From an uncultured bacterium (lineage in GTDB: Bacteria; CSSED10-310; CALFER01): DNA of 64,000 nt. Each line of letters starts with the position of its first letter. The first letter of the stretch is position 1. The stretch lies in the NCBI GenBank assembly GCA_937951895.1, contig CALFER010000021.1, positions 62,001 through 126,000 on the forward strand, read 5' to 3'. A model generated the notes under the pieces. The model saw only the letters and a program-made list of their open reading frames with translations. It was not told the DNA's origin and made no database searches. A program made the position numbers and the translations under genes. Below are positions 43,051-52,885 of the stretch, one piece after another.

Positions 43051-45912
43051 ATGAAAAACCGATGGCTAGTTGGCGTCCTGATACTGCTGGTCATGGCTGC
43101 GATGCAGAGTGTCTTCGCGGCGGAAACCGGCACGATTCGCGGAAAGGTCATGACGAAGGCAGGTGAAGCGTTGCCCGGCGTGACGGTTACGATCGAGGGA
43201 CCGAAGCTTCAAGGCAAGCGCACCATCGTGACCAACGAAGACGGTATTTTCCGTTTCCCGATCGTACCGGTCGGCCGTTACTCGCTGACCTATGATCTCA
43301 TGGGATTTGCTCAACTCAGACAGGAGGATGTTCCGGTGTCACTGGGCGGAACGACTCCGATCGAAGCGACACTTGCGGAAGCGCGGTTCGAGCAGGCCAT
43401 CACGGTCACCGCGGCCGCCCCGCTCATCGAGCGCGACACTGGCGATCTCTCGACCCGGCTCAGTTCCGAAACCCTCGATTCCATGCCTTCGGGTGACCGC
43501 ACGATCCGCGATATCGCCAAGTTCGTTCCCGGTGTCACGGGCGTCCGGATCAACACGGTGGATGGCGGCACATCGAACGGTATGCCGTCGTTCCGTGGAG
43601 AAGGTCAGTATGGAAACAACTATCTCGTCGATGGCCTGAGTGTCCGCGATCCGGCGGTGAAGAGCACCGGAGCGCCGTTGAACTACGATGCCATCGAAGA
43701 GATCCAGATCATCACGGACGGATTCAGCCCGGAATACGGCCGCGCGTTGGGCGGCACCATCAACGTCATTACGAAATCCGGATCCAATGACTTCCATGGC
43801 GAACTGGCTGTCCAGTACGAAAGCGATGTGCTGAAAGGCAGTGAGAAAGAAGCGTTGTGGGCACAGAACCGGGATTTCACCAAGATCATCCCCTACCTGA
43901 ATCTCGGAGGTCCGATTCTTCAGGATCGCTTGTGGTTCTTCGGTTCCTACAACTACGAGGACACAACACAGAAATTCAGCCCCGTCGATTACACGCTGAC
44001 CGATCACAACTTCTTCGGCAAACTGACGCTGTCGATCAACCAGAGCAATTCAGTGAACGTATCGGGAAACTTCCGGAAGTACGAAGACGACAACCGCGGT
44101 ATCGAGGACAACCGGCTCCCAGGCGCACTCGGTACACTGTCACGGGACGACACCCGTATCCGACTCAATTACAAGAGCATCCTGACGGAAACAACCGTTC
44201 TGGAAGCCAAATACGGGTATGTCGACCGTACATCCGATGACGATCCGGCATCGGGAGATGGCACCGAACCTCAGGTTACCGATCTGGATTCCGGTCTGAT
44301 TACGGGCAACTACGACAGTTTCGATCACAATGAACGCGAGCGCAACGACTTCAGCATCGACATCACGCAGTTTCTCGATGAAATGATGGGAAGTCATGAA
44401 CTCAAATTGGGCATTCTCTACGAGAAAACCTCATCCGGCCGCACCCTCGATTTTACCGGTGACGGCACCGATCTGTTCCCGGGCGACGATATGGAAGGCG
44501 GATCCGAATTCCAGTTCCTCGATGGCGTGCCGTACGGGTATTTCAACTATCAGGGTGCGACCGTCGAGAACAAGACGGATGGATGGGGCATTTACCTGCA
44601 GGACAAATGGGCACCGTTGGATAACCTGAAGATCATGGCCGGATTCCGGATGGATTCCCAGGATGTTCAGAACAATGCAGGAGAAACCCTCTTCAAGTTC
44701 AATCTTCAGGAAACCTTCGCGCCCCGCATCACGGTTGCCTATGATGTCACGAGCGATGGACGAAACGTGGTCAAGTTCGGAGTCGGCCGTTTCTACGATG
44801 TCGCCTCGACGTCTCTCGCCGAATGGGGAAACACCGCCAACCCATACTCCTACAACCGGTATCGGTACGGCGGTCCGGGAAACCCCTACACCGGCGGCGA
44901 TTACACGCCCGGTGACGAGTTCAATCCGGACAATTGGGGCAAATGGCGTGATTACGACGGAGATGGCACCTATGAGTTCTATCCGGGACAGTACCATTCC
45001 CGGCAGGATCCCGCTCACAGTCCGCTCATTTACGACGAGGATTTGAAACCATTTTACAAGGATGAGTTCCTGATCGGTTTCGATCACGGAATCGGCAACA
45101 ACTATGCCGCCAAAGTCCGGTACATCTATGCGGCGACACGGGATCTGATCGAAGACGTCGCGTACAATGAAACCGATTGGTACATCATCAACTTCGACAA
45201 GAAAAAACGTGATTATCAGGCCATCGAACTGGAATTCGCCGGACGCCCGATGCCTGAACTGCAGTTCAACCTCGCGTATGTCTGGACCGAATCCGAAGGC
45301 ACGACTCCGGGACAGTTCGAACGCGGCGGCTTCTCCTCGGACTGGGGCGGCGGCAACGATGTCGGTGTTTTCGGTGATCGTCTGCCTTACAGTGTCGATC
45401 CGGAACTGGCGGAAATCTACCAGGGTCTCGGCGGTCTCGATGGCGATGACAACTGGTACGGTCCGCTTCCGTATGCCTGCGAGCATCAGGTCACGGCAAA
45501 CGCGACCTACAAAGCCCCCTGGGACATCGTTCTCGGAACAAACTTCGAATGGAACTCGGGATACTTCTGGCAGCAGCGAGGCTGGCAGGATGCTTACGGC
45601 GGTTATCTGACATTCCCCGAAGGCCGCGGCGCTCGTGAGATGCCGAGTTTGTTCTGGTGGGATCTGTCGGTCTCCAAGAAATTCAACTTCGGCAAGAACA
45701 TGTCTCTGAGTGCACGGGTGGACATCTTCAACGTTCTGGATTCAGACAAAGCCGTCAGTCTCAAACAGGACTGGAACTTCGCCGAAGAGGATCTCAATGG
45801 CGACGGCACAGTCGACAAAGACGACGACAAACTTGCCAATCCGGATTTCGGTGAAGTGCTGAAGCGCCAGGATCCGAGATCGGCTCGCATCACACTCGGT
45901 TTCTCGTTCTGA
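43051..45912 (+). CDS. TonB-dependent outer-membrane receptor with carboxypeptidase-regulatory-like N-terminus
   Basis: 953 aa from ATG 43051 (GGAGGG upstream), following signal peptide WLVGVLILLVMAAMQSVFA. Residues ~25-110 form the carboxypeptidase-regulatory-like domain (GKVMTKAGEALPGVTVTIEG ... YSLTYDLMGF). A plug domain with VDGLSVRD and GGTINVITKSGSNDFHG follows, then a large barrel ending RSARITLGFSF. This design (Oar/SusC-like) is common in Acidobacteria and Bacteroidetes. It would import a glycan or peptide across the outer membrane using TonB. No SusD partner is visible. A terminator follows. Confidence 0.93.
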   Translation: MKNRWLVGVLILLVMAAMQSVFAAETGTIRGKVMTKAGEALPGVTVTIEGPKLQGKRTIVTNEDGIFRFPIVPVGRYSLTYDLMGFAQLRQEDVPVSLGGTTPIEATLAEARFEQAITVTAAAPLIERDTGDLSTRLSSETLDSMPSGDRTIRDIAKFVPGVTGVRINTVDGGTSNGMPSFRGEGQYGNNYLVDGLSVRDPAVKSTGAPLNYDAIEEIQIITDGFSPEYGRALGGTINVITKSGSNDFHGELAVQYESDVLKGSEKEALWAQNRDFTKIIPYLNLGGPILQDRLWFFGSYNYEDTTQKFSPVDYTLTDHNFFGKLTLSINQSNSVNVSGNFRKYEDDNRGIEDNRLPGALGTLSRDDTRIRLNYKSILTETTVLEAKYGYVDRTSDDDPASGDGTEPQVTDLDSGLITGNYDSFDHNERERNDFSIDITQFLDEMMGSHELKLGILYEKTSSGRTLDFTGDGTDLFPGDDMEGGSEFQFLDGVPYGYFNYQGATVENKTDGWGIYLQDKWAPLDNLKIMAGFRMDSQDVQNNAGETLFKFNLQETFAPRITVAYDVTSDGRNVVKFGVGRFYDVASTSLAEWGNTANPYSYNRYRYGGPGNPYTGGDYTPGDEFNPDNWGKWRDYDGDGTYEFYPGQYHSRQDPAHSPLIYDEDLKPFYKDEFLIGFDHGIGNNYAAKVRYIYAATRDLIEDVAYNETDWYIINFDKKKRDYQAIELEFAGRPMPELQFNLAYVWTESEGTTPGQFERGGFSSDWGGGNDVGVFGDRLPYSVDPELAEIYQGLGGLDGDDNWYGPLPYACEHQVTANATYKAPWDIVLGTNFEWNSGYFWQQRGWQDAYGGYLTFPEGRGAREMPSLFWWDLSVSKKFNFGKNMSLSARVDIFNVLDSDKAVSLKQDWNFAEEDLNGDGTVDKDDDKLANPDFGEVLKRQDPRSARITLGFSF

Positions 45913-45926
45913 TCACGACCTCTTCA

Positions 45927-45957
45927 AAGGCGGGAGAGACCCCTCTCCCGCCTTTTT
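45927..45957 (+). terminator. Rho-independent terminator
   Basis: GGCGGGAGA-GACCCC-TCTCCCGCC stem-loop followed by TTTTTCTTTT, 15 bases after the TonB receptor stop. Confidence 0.9.
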
Positions 45958-46017
45958 CTTTTGTGCCTCGATTTGATATTCTGATCCCGAACGATCAACC
46001 CGACGGGAGGTCATCTC

Positions 46018-47226
46018 ATGAAAAACTTGTTGACCGCTTTGATTTCACTTTGCGCATCCTTCTGTTTCACCGCCGTCCCCGGCTGTGCACTCGAACATAT
46101 GCTCGTGGATGGCACCTTGACAGACCGTGATTCAAAACCGATCCCCGATGGCCAGGTCGAACTCGTGCATGAATCACTCGGCCCGATCGACGCGCCCGTC
46201 AAGGACGGTCAGTTCCGGAAACGTCTGTTCGAAGTCGGGAATTACACCTTGAAGGTGACCGTTCCCGGCCACCTCATCTATGCGATCCGATTCGAGGATC
46301 ATGGTCCGACCGGAGCGGTCGAGGAATCGGGTCGGTTTTCGATTGGCGCCGATCAGGTCGTTCCCCCGAACCGTTTTTCCGTCGGGCATACTTACAAGTA
46401 CGAAGTTGTGATGGTCCCCGCGGGGTTTTTTGAAGAGAAGGCACAGAGCGAAGCGTTGGGCAAAGCCCAGAAAAAAGTTCTCGAGGCCGAGGACCGGATC
46501 CACTCCGGAAAACCGACCGAGGCCATTCCGATTCTGGAGGAAGTCATCCAGTCCTTCCCGGATCTCGGATACCCTCAGTATCTCCTGGGCGTCGCTTATT
46601 TCGACAGCGGGAAACTCGAGGAGGCACGGACGAGTTTTGAAAAGGCGCTGGCGGTTAAATCCGACCTGAAAGGCGCGCATTTTTATCTCGGGAAAATGGC
46701 CTACGATACCGGCAACAGGGACGCTGCGATCACGCATTTCGAATCCGAGATTGCCGTTGCGCCCACGCAGATGGAAACCCTTCAGAACCTGGCCGTGTTG
46801 TATCGCGAGAAAGGTGAGAAGGCCAGGGCGGCCGAAGCGCTCGAGAAAATGCGGGCGATCCGGCCCAACGACGAGCGGATTCTCAATGACCTCCTGGTGC
46901 TTTACACGGATCTCAAAATTGAAACCAAGGTCAAGGAAATCGTGACCGCCCAGGAAGCACTCGGACAGCAGGACGCCTCATCCTATTACAATCTCGGCAG
47001 TTCGCTCTGGAATGAGAAGGATTATGTTCAGGCTGAATCCGCATTCCGGAAAGCCATCGAAAAGGATCCGACGCTGGCCCCCGCCTACAAAGGTCTCGGC
47101 TACTGCCTGATCCAACTGAAAAACAACAGGGACGCTGCCGTCGCGCTCTCGAAGTATCTCGAACTCACCCCCACGGCAACGGATGCCGACAAGATCCGGG
47201 GAATTCTGACGGAAATCGGGGAATAA
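46018..47226 (+). CDS. Secreted TPR protein with carboxypeptidase-regulatory-like N-terminus
   Basis: 402 aa, GGGAGGT upstream. Signal peptide (MKNLLTALISLCASFCFTAV). Residues ~25-105 form a beta-sandwich (TDRDSKPIPDGQVELVHE) resembling carboxypeptidase regulatory-like domains. Residues ~150-395 hold about six TPR units (DLGYPQYLLGVAYFDSGKL, AAYNLGSSLWNEKDYVQAESAFRKAI-like). Probably a periplasmic scaffold. The sulfatase-like gene begins 7 bases later, so they form an operon with the HAD gene. Confidence 0.85.
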   Translation: MKNLLTALISLCASFCFTAVPGCALEHMLVDGTLTDRDSKPIPDGQVELVHESLGPIDAPVKDGQFRKRLFEVGNYTLKVTVPGHLIYAIRFEDHGPTGAVEESGRFSIGADQVVPPNRFSVGHTYKYEVVMVPAGFFEEKAQSEALGKAQKKVLEAEDRIHSGKPTEAIPILEEVIQSFPDLGYPQYLLGVAYFDSGKLEEARTSFEKALAVKSDLKGAHFYLGKMAYDTGNRDAAITHFESEIAVAPTQMETLQNLAVLYREKGEKARAAEALEKMRAIRPNDERILNDLLVLYTDLKIETKVKEIVTAQEALGQQDASSYYNLGSSLWNEKDYVQAESAFRKAIEKDPTLAPAYKGLGYCLIQLKNNRDAAVALSKYLELTPTATDADKIRGILTEIGE

Positions 47227-47232
47227 CCGTCC

Positions 47233-48957
47233 TTGAATCGCCGTCGACGCGTTCCGGATCACGGGTTCCTGATCCCGTTTCTTGTCTGCTGTGCTGTTCT
47301 TTTGTTATCGAAACCGTGTAAAGCCGCTCCGGATATCCTGCTGATCACGATCGACACGCTCCGGGCGGACCGGCTGGGCTGTTACGGTGACAGCGAGGTT
47401 TTGACATCGGAGATCGATGCTTTGTCTCGCAGCAGCCGGCTCGAAATCGATGCCTCTACGGATATACCCCTCACCCTCCCTTCCCACGTTTCGCTGTTCT
47501 CCGGTCTTCCCATCACGCAGCATGCGGTTCAGGACAACGGCAGAATCGTGCCTGAACACATCCCTTTGCTCGCGGAAATCCTCCGGAAGAATGGGTATCG
47601 AACCATGGCGGTCATCAGCGGATTCCCTCTCGTTCGTGCGACCGGATTGAATCGGGGTTTCGACGTGTATCGGGATCATCTGCCCGCGGTTGTGCAGGGG
47701 CACCGGCCCGAGCAGATCGCGGAGGAGGCGGTCGCTGCGGCGGAATGTCTGATCGAAAAGAAAAGGAATCCTCTGTTTTTGTGGGTTCATCTGTATGATC
47801 CGCATGCCCCGTATTCAGCGCCTCCTTCATATCGCGCCGCGTCCCGGGATGATTACCGGGCTGAGGTGATGTACACGGATCGATGGACGGGGCGGTTGAT
47901 TCGTTCCTTTCGCAGGCGGATGGGAAGCGACAGCCCGATCGTGATCACGGGGGACCACGGCGAGGGTCTGGGCGATCATGGCGAATCCACGCATGGTGTG
48001 TTTTTATATCAGGAAACGATCCGGATTCCCGTCATCTGCGCCTCGATGGCCGCGGACAGACTCGTGTCATCTCCGACAACAATCCATCGGATCATGCATC
48101 GGATTCTCGGGTATGCCGGCGTCCAGGCCACCCCTCCTCCCGGCAAGACGGATGGAATGCTCGGGATGTATACACCATATCCCTTTTCGAGATATCGCTG
48201 GGCGCCGGAATCCGCCGTTCGACGAGGCGCTCTGAAATTCATGGATCATCCGCCTGAACTGTATGATCTCGAACAGGATCCGGGCGAGCGACATAATCTG
48301 GCGTCCCGGAGAGAATCCGAGTGCAGCGATCTCAGGAATCGATTGCGTCTGGTTCCTCCGAGACCCGCCGCGGACCATGACGGTGTCGACCCGGAAACAC
48401 GACGGGCGCTCGAGAGCCTTGGTTACATCATCCATCCCGGTGCATCGGATGAGTCCGGCAGTCGCAAAGAGGCCCGATCGTTGAAAGATCTGCTGATTCC
48501 GATCGAACTCGGGCTCGAGAAAATTCGCCTCGGTGCATGGACCGATGCTGAAGCCCTGTTCCGGAGCCTGCTATCCGCAGATCCGGATAATCCGGTCATC
48601 ACGAACAATCTCGGACTGGCGCTGATTCAACTGAACCGGCCGAAAGAAGCCGGTGAGTTTCTCAGGAAAGCTGCCCGGGCAGTCCCGGACGATGTTCAGA
48701 TAATGAACAACCTGGGTATCGCCCTGATCCGGGACAACAGATTCAAGGACGCGGAGGAGGTGCTGAAGAAGGCCGTTGCATTGGATCGATCGTTCGCTCC
48801 CGCTCACCTGAATCTCGCCGGTGCACAGTTTGCGTTGAACCGGCAGGAGGATGCCGGCAGAGAGTTGGATGAGGCGATCCGGCTGGATCCGTCTCTGGCC
48901 GCCACTGCAACCGCGGAGGCGATCCGCAAAGGGATCGTCCGGGAGGCGACAGAATGA
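47233..48957 (+). CDS. Sulfatase-superfamily protein with C-terminal TPRs
   Basis: 574 aa from a TTG start. An N-terminal membrane or signal segment (FLIPFLVCCAVLLLSK) precedes the alkaline phosphatase/sulfatase fold: metal Asp in DILLITIDTLRADRLGCYG, ITGDHGEGLGDHGE and PLTLPSHVSLFSG. The residue that would become formylglycine in sulfatases (C/S-x-P-S-R) is here Thr in TLPSH, so it is more likely a phosphatase, phosphodiesterase or transferase-like member. Three TPR units occupy the last ~150 residues. It overlaps the HAD-IIA gene by 4 bases. Confidence 0.85.
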   Translation: MNRRRRVPDHGFLIPFLVCCAVLLLSKPCKAAPDILLITIDTLRADRLGCYGDSEVLTSEIDALSRSSRLEIDASTDIPLTLPSHVSLFSGLPITQHAVQDNGRIVPEHIPLLAEILRKNGYRTMAVISGFPLVRATGLNRGFDVYRDHLPAVVQGHRPEQIAEEAVAAAECLIEKKRNPLFLWVHLYDPHAPYSAPPSYRAASRDDYRAEVMYTDRWTGRLIRSFRRRMGSDSPIVITGDHGEGLGDHGESTHGVFLYQETIRIPVICASMAADRLVSSPTTIHRIMHRILGYAGVQATPPPGKTDGMLGMYTPYPFSRYRWAPESAVRRGALKFMDHPPELYDLEQDPGERHNLASRRESECSDLRNRLRLVPPRPAADHDGVDPETRRALESLGYIIHPGASDESGSRKEARSLKDLLIPIELGLEKIRLGAWTDAEALFRSLLSADPDNPVITNNLGLALIQLNRPKEAGEFLRKAARAVPDDVQIMNNLGIALIRDNRFKDAEEVLKKAVALDRSFAPAHLNLAGAQFALNRQEDAGRELDEAIRLDPSLAATATAEAIRKGIVREATE

Positions 48958-49751
48958 GGATCCGGGTGGAGGCGGAGGGAGTGTTGATTGATCGGGACGG
49001 TGTTCTCAATCATGCCAAAGATGGCGGGGTCATTGACGGCGCGATTCCATGGCTGAAAGATCTCGGAAAACGCGGTATCCCCTTTCTGATCGCGACCAAT
49101 CATACCACATCGAGTCCCGAGGAGGCGGGTCAGGAACTGCGAAGCGCGGGATTCGAAATCGATTCGGAGCGGGTGCACACACCGCTGAGCATACTGGATG
49201 GTTTGCTGAAACAGGGCCGAATCCGCCGCGTCTACGTGCGTGGCACACCGGAACTCCACCGTTTCATCCGATTGACCGGTGTGGAGGTCGTGCGTGATGC
49301 CCGGGTGGATGCAGTGATCCTGGGATTCGACCGAAGGATGGATTACGAAGCGGTATCGACGTCGATTGCGGCAATCCTCGATCATGATGCCGAGTTGATC
49401 GCGCTGCATGAAAACCGGATTTTCAGGGATTCCGAACATTGCGTGGAACCCGGACTGGGAGCGTGGGTGCGGGCCATCGAGTATGCGACGGGATGCCGGG
49501 CGTGCATTGTCGGGAAACCCAGTCGCGATTACTATCTCGCTGCGCTGAAGAAACTCGATGTCCCGGCCGCAGCCAGTATCATGATCTCGGATGACCCCTT
49601 CGGGGACCTCCAGGGCGCCGCAGCGCTGGGAATCCGAACGATCTTCGCACTGTCGGGGAAGTACCGTGATCCATCCGTTCTGGATCATCCCGATATACGT
49701 CACAAGCCGGATTACATGGTGCAATCCATCACGGACATTGAGATCACCTGA
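48954..49751 (+). CDS. HAD-IIA hydrolase (NagD/phosphoglycolate phosphatase-like)
   Basis: 265 aa. Motif I is VLIDRDGVLNHAKDG, motif II FLIATNHTTSSPEE, and motif III/IV near GKPSRDYYLAALKKL and ISDDPFGDLQGAAALGIRTIF. A C2-type cap lies between (VDAVILGFDRRMDYEAVS). The class includes NagD and PLP/4-nitrophenyl phosphatases. It shares the operon with the sulfatase-like TPR gene. Confidence 0.9.
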   Translation: MRIRVEAEGVLIDRDGVLNHAKDGGVIDGAIPWLKDLGKRGIPFLIATNHTTSSPEEAGQELRSAGFEIDSERVHTPLSILDGLLKQGRIRRVYVRGTPELHRFIRLTGVEVVRDARVDAVILGFDRRMDYEAVSTSIAAILDHDAELIALHENRIFRDSEHCVEPGLGAWVRAIEYATGCRACIVGKPSRDYYLAALKKLDVPAAASIMISDDPFGDLQGAAALGIRTIFALSGKYRDPSVLDHPDIRHKPDYMVQSITDIEIT

Positions 49752-49763
49752 TTGAAAGCATGA

Positions 49764-50408
49764 TCATCGAGATTTCTTTGGCGTGGTGGAGAGTAAATTC
49801 TGGAAATCGATGTAGAGGGGATTGGACTTGAGCACGATTGCTTGCTTGCAGTGTTCCAGGGCGAGGTCATGCTGACCGATCACTTCGTATGCCACTGCGA
49901 GATTGAAGCAGGCGGCATCGTCCATCGGATCCCGGTCATAGGCGTTTTTCAGATGCGGAATCGCGTCATTCCACAATCCGGCCCGGGCGTATCGATAGCC
50001 GAAGCTGCACGGACCGTAGCAGCGGATCAGGCGCGATGCCATGGCTGCAGAGTCGCGGGTCTCGCCCTGTACCCGCGCGAGCGCTTCGATATAGACATCG
50101 TCAATATCCACGGCCAGGGCACGTTTGTAAAACGACCGCGCCTCATCCTGCCGGCCGAGTTTTTCCAGCGTGACACCCATGTTGAACAATGCGATATCAT
50201 TTGAGCTGTCTTCGGCGATGACGGCTTCGAGCAGCGGGAGAGCGCCCTGCCAGTCTTTCTGTTTCATCAGTTTGATCGCGGGCTTGACGGATTTGACCTC
50301 GATCACGGTCACTCCATCGATTTCCCGCAGGCTTTCAGCGTGGGTGATGGACATGCACGCGATCAGACAGGCGATGCAGAGTATCGACGAACGATGGGTC
50401 AGAAACAT
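49764..50408 (-). CDS. Secreted TPR protein
   Basis: 214 aa from ATG 50408 (AAAGGAA upstream). Signal peptide FLTHRSSILCIACLIACMSI. Repeats: SNDIALFNMGVTLEKLGRQDEARSFYKRAL and DDAACFNLAVAYEVIGQHDLALEHCKQAI. Four or five TPR helices. Probably periplasmic. Opposite strand to its neighbours. Confidence 0.85.
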   Translation of the reverse strand: MFLTHRSSILCIACLIACMSITHAESLREIDGVTVIEVKSVKPAIKLMKQKDWQGALPLLEAVIAEDSSNDIALFNMGVTLEKLGRQDEARSFYKRALAVDIDDVYIEALARVQGETRDSAAMASRLIRCYGPCSFGYRYARAGLWNDAIPHLKNAYDRDPMDDAACFNLAVAYEVIGQHDLALEHCKQAIVLKSNPLYIDFQNLLSTTPKKSR

Positions 50409-50561
50409 AGCGAGATTCCTTTCACGGTAAAAGTCGTGGCCAGTATAACGGAATCGGCATTCCGCCACAAATCCGATCGCATCGCCCGTCGGGGCGCGCA
50501 AACACGGAATCTCAGCGAATGCGCACTTGACGCCCCGATGGGCTGTTGATAGGTAACGGAC

Positions 50562-52004
50562 ATGGATTTACTCTTCCTGCAAAGCATCTGGTTCGAGTTT
50601 CTGGGTACGATGTCCCTGGTCAGTTCTGCAGCAGCAGCCGGTTTCAAGGTCGGCATTCGGATCGGAACTGACGCGGAGTTACTCGACGAGGTTCGCAAGC
50701 TCAAGCCCAGGTGGGTGGCATTCAGCTGCGTCACGGGGATTCAGGGTTGGGCGGTTCAGCTTGCCGAACGGATCCGCGCCATCAACCCCGACATCCGGAT
50801 CCTGATGGGGGGGGCGCATGCGACGTTCTTCCCCGAAATTCTCGACCGCGAACCTGCTCTGGATGCAATCTGCGTCGGTGAGGGTGAAGCTGTCATTGTC
50901 GATCTTCTGAGGGCAGATGATACGCCGGAAGCCTGGAGCGCGATTCCGAATCTGCATGTCCGTTCGGGCGACACGATCATCCGCAATGATGTCAGACCGT
51001 TGATCGAGGATCTGGATGCATTACCTTTCATGGATCGGGACGCGTACTACCGCTATCCGATGCTCAGAGACAACCCTGTGAAACTTCTGATCACCAGTCG
51101 GGGATGTCCGAACGCCTGCACATTCTGCTTCAATCATTCCTCCATGAAATTGTATCAGGGGAAAGGCCGGTACGTCCGAAAGCGCTCGATTGCATCGGTC
51201 ATGGACGAACTCGACTGGCTGGTGTCGAAGTATCCGGTGAAAACCATCCGTTTTGAAGATGATCTGTTCGGAACACACCGCCAGTGGCTCCTCGAGTTTT
51301 GCACCGAGTATCCACGGAAGTTCAGGCTGCCGTTCATCTGTTTCATGCGAGCGGATTCGATCGATCGGGATGTCGTGAAAGCGCTCGTGGATGCCGGTTG
51401 TTACAATGTCGTGATCGGAATGGAGACGGGCGACGAGTATCTGCGCAACACCGTCTTGAAAAAGAAGATCACGGATGAACAACTGTTCGAAGCGGCGCAT
51501 CTGTTTCACGAATTCGGTCTCAGATTCTGCACGACGAACATTTTCGGCCTGCCCGGTGAAACCTTCGGGCAGTCTTTGAAAACCGTTCGGATGAATCAGG
51601 CGATCCGTCCGACATTCACGTGGTGTGCCATCTTTCAGCCCTATCCCCGCACGGAACTCGGCCGTATGGTGCTCGAACAGGGACTTGTCGAGTCACTGGA
51701 TGCGGATGATATCGATCCGAACTATCACTCGAGGAGTCTCCTGCGACAGCCGGAGATCGGCCGCAGTGTGAATCTGCATCATTTTTTCTACCTTCTGTTC
51801 CGTTTTCCATGGCTCCTGCCGGTTCTCAAACCCCTCACGCGCATTCCGCCCAATGGTCTTTTCATTCTGATTCATCGCATCAGTTTCCTGTTCATCTATG
51901 CGAAACGCTGGAACATCAGCATCATCCGGGCGATTCAGGAAGGGATAAAAACAGCGGGGTTCACACGGAAATCGCCTCGGAAAAGACGAAACGCCTTTTC
52001 ATGA
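50562..52004 (+). CDS. Radical SAM protein with cobalamin-binding-like N-terminus
   Basis: 480 aa. Residues ~1-150 look like a Rossmann-type B12-binding domain (RILMGGAHATFFPEIL, DAICVGEGEAVIVDLL). The radical SAM core has RGCPNACTFCFN (CX3CX2C), FEDDLFGTHRQWLLEFC, VVIGMETGDEYLRNTVLKK and FGLPGETFGQSLKTV. The C-terminal part has a hydrophobic stretch near FYLLFRFPWLLPVLKPL. Related to enzymes that methylate or alter lipids and glycans. It overlaps the lipoprotein gene by 4 bases. Confidence 0.9.
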   Translation: MDLLFLQSIWFEFLGTMSLVSSAAAAGFKVGIRIGTDAELLDEVRKLKPRWVAFSCVTGIQGWAVQLAERIRAINPDIRILMGGAHATFFPEILDREPALDAICVGEGEAVIVDLLRADDTPEAWSAIPNLHVRSGDTIIRNDVRPLIEDLDALPFMDRDAYYRYPMLRDNPVKLLITSRGCPNACTFCFNHSSMKLYQGKGRYVRKRSIASVMDELDWLVSKYPVKTIRFEDDLFGTHRQWLLEFCTEYPRKFRLPFICFMRADSIDRDVVKALVDAGCYNVVIGMETGDEYLRNTVLKKKITDEQLFEAAHLFHEFGLRFCTTNIFGLPGETFGQSLKTVRMNQAIRPTFTWCAIFQPYPRTELGRMVLEQGLVESLDADDIDPNYHSRSLLRQPEIGRSVNLHHFFYLLFRFPWLLPVLKPLTRIPPNGLFILIHRISFLFIYAKRWNISIIRAIQEGIKTAGFTRKSPRKRRNAFS

Positions 52005-52873
52005 GACGGTTGCTTTCAGTCTGGCTTCTGCTTCTGTGCATCGGATGCGTGTATCAGGACCCGCCTCCCGATGTCACTGATCTGGAAGACCGGCTTTTCG
52101 AGTCCCGGTCGTCGCTCTCGGATTTCTCCTATGATCTCAATTCCAGCCTGACCCTTCCGTTTCTGACCGCATTCGGTCGAAACCCATTTGCATCGAACAT
52201 CATCGATGAAACGACGAATATGGTGTTTCTTCTGCCGCTCGTCCCCGGACGTCCCGATTCGATGGTGCTGCAGATCAGCAATGAAACCGAGTCGCCGGCA
52301 GCAATGTCGATTCGATTGAACGATACCGTTATCGGTGATCTGGACATGGCACGGGGGGCCGTTCGAGCGCGATTCAGGATCGATGCCCGGCACTGGGATC
52401 GCACTCTGAACTCGATTCGCGTATCCGTCACGGACGGCTTCGGATCTCTGCGGGTCGACAACGTGTGGCTCCTGTTCGACGATTCTCTGGATCCCGAAGG
52501 GTTGGAGCCGGGTAACCGATTCACCGGATTGGTTCTGATTCCCGCGAATGACAACTGGGTTCAGGCGATTTTCATGCCGTCGGAATCGTCGCTTTCCTTC
52601 CCGGTGTTTCTCCCGGAGCCGGAGGCATTTGTCCACCTCAACATTCTCGCGGATGATCCCGACGCGATCATCGACATGAAACTCGTGACAGCACGGGCGT
52701 TCCGCTACGACACGCCTCTCGAATCACAGATTCAGATTCACGGGACCGAGGATTGGATGCCGATTCGCTGGGATATCTCCGAAAGGGCCGGCCGACATGC
52801 CGCTCTCGAATTGACCAACCGGGGTCGATCGGCCGTGCTGATCCGAAATCTGTCGATCCGGCGGGGATCCTGA
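52001..52873 (+). CDS. Putative lipoprotein
   Basis: 290 aa from ATG 52001, overlapping the radical SAM stop by 4 bases (ATGA). The lipobox is LLLCIGCVYQ, with the lipidated Cys at residue 16. The mature part is beta-rich (SMVLQISNETESPAAMSIRLND, RVSVTDGFGSLRVDNVWLLFDD). No family recognised. Probably on the inner face of the outer membrane and working with the radical SAM product or an adjacent envelope function. Confidence 0.82.
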   Translation: MRRLLSVWLLLLCIGCVYQDPPPDVTDLEDRLFESRSSLSDFSYDLNSSLTLPFLTAFGRNPFASNIIDETTNMVFLLPLVPGRPDSMVLQISNETESPAAMSIRLNDTVIGDLDMARGAVRARFRIDARHWDRTLNSIRVSVTDGFGSLRVDNVWLLFDDSLDPEGLEPGNRFTGLVLIPANDNWVQAIFMPSESSLSFPVFLPEPEAFVHLNILADDPDAIIDMKLVTARAFRYDTPLESQIQIHGTEDWMPIRWDISERAGRHAALELTNRGRSAVLIRNLSIRRGS

Positions 52874-52885
52874 TCGTTCCTGTTG

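Noticed and set aside
44431..45486. 351-codon frame antisense to the TonB receptor
   Set aside because: Shadow of a strongly conserved barrel gene; no ribosome site or homology.
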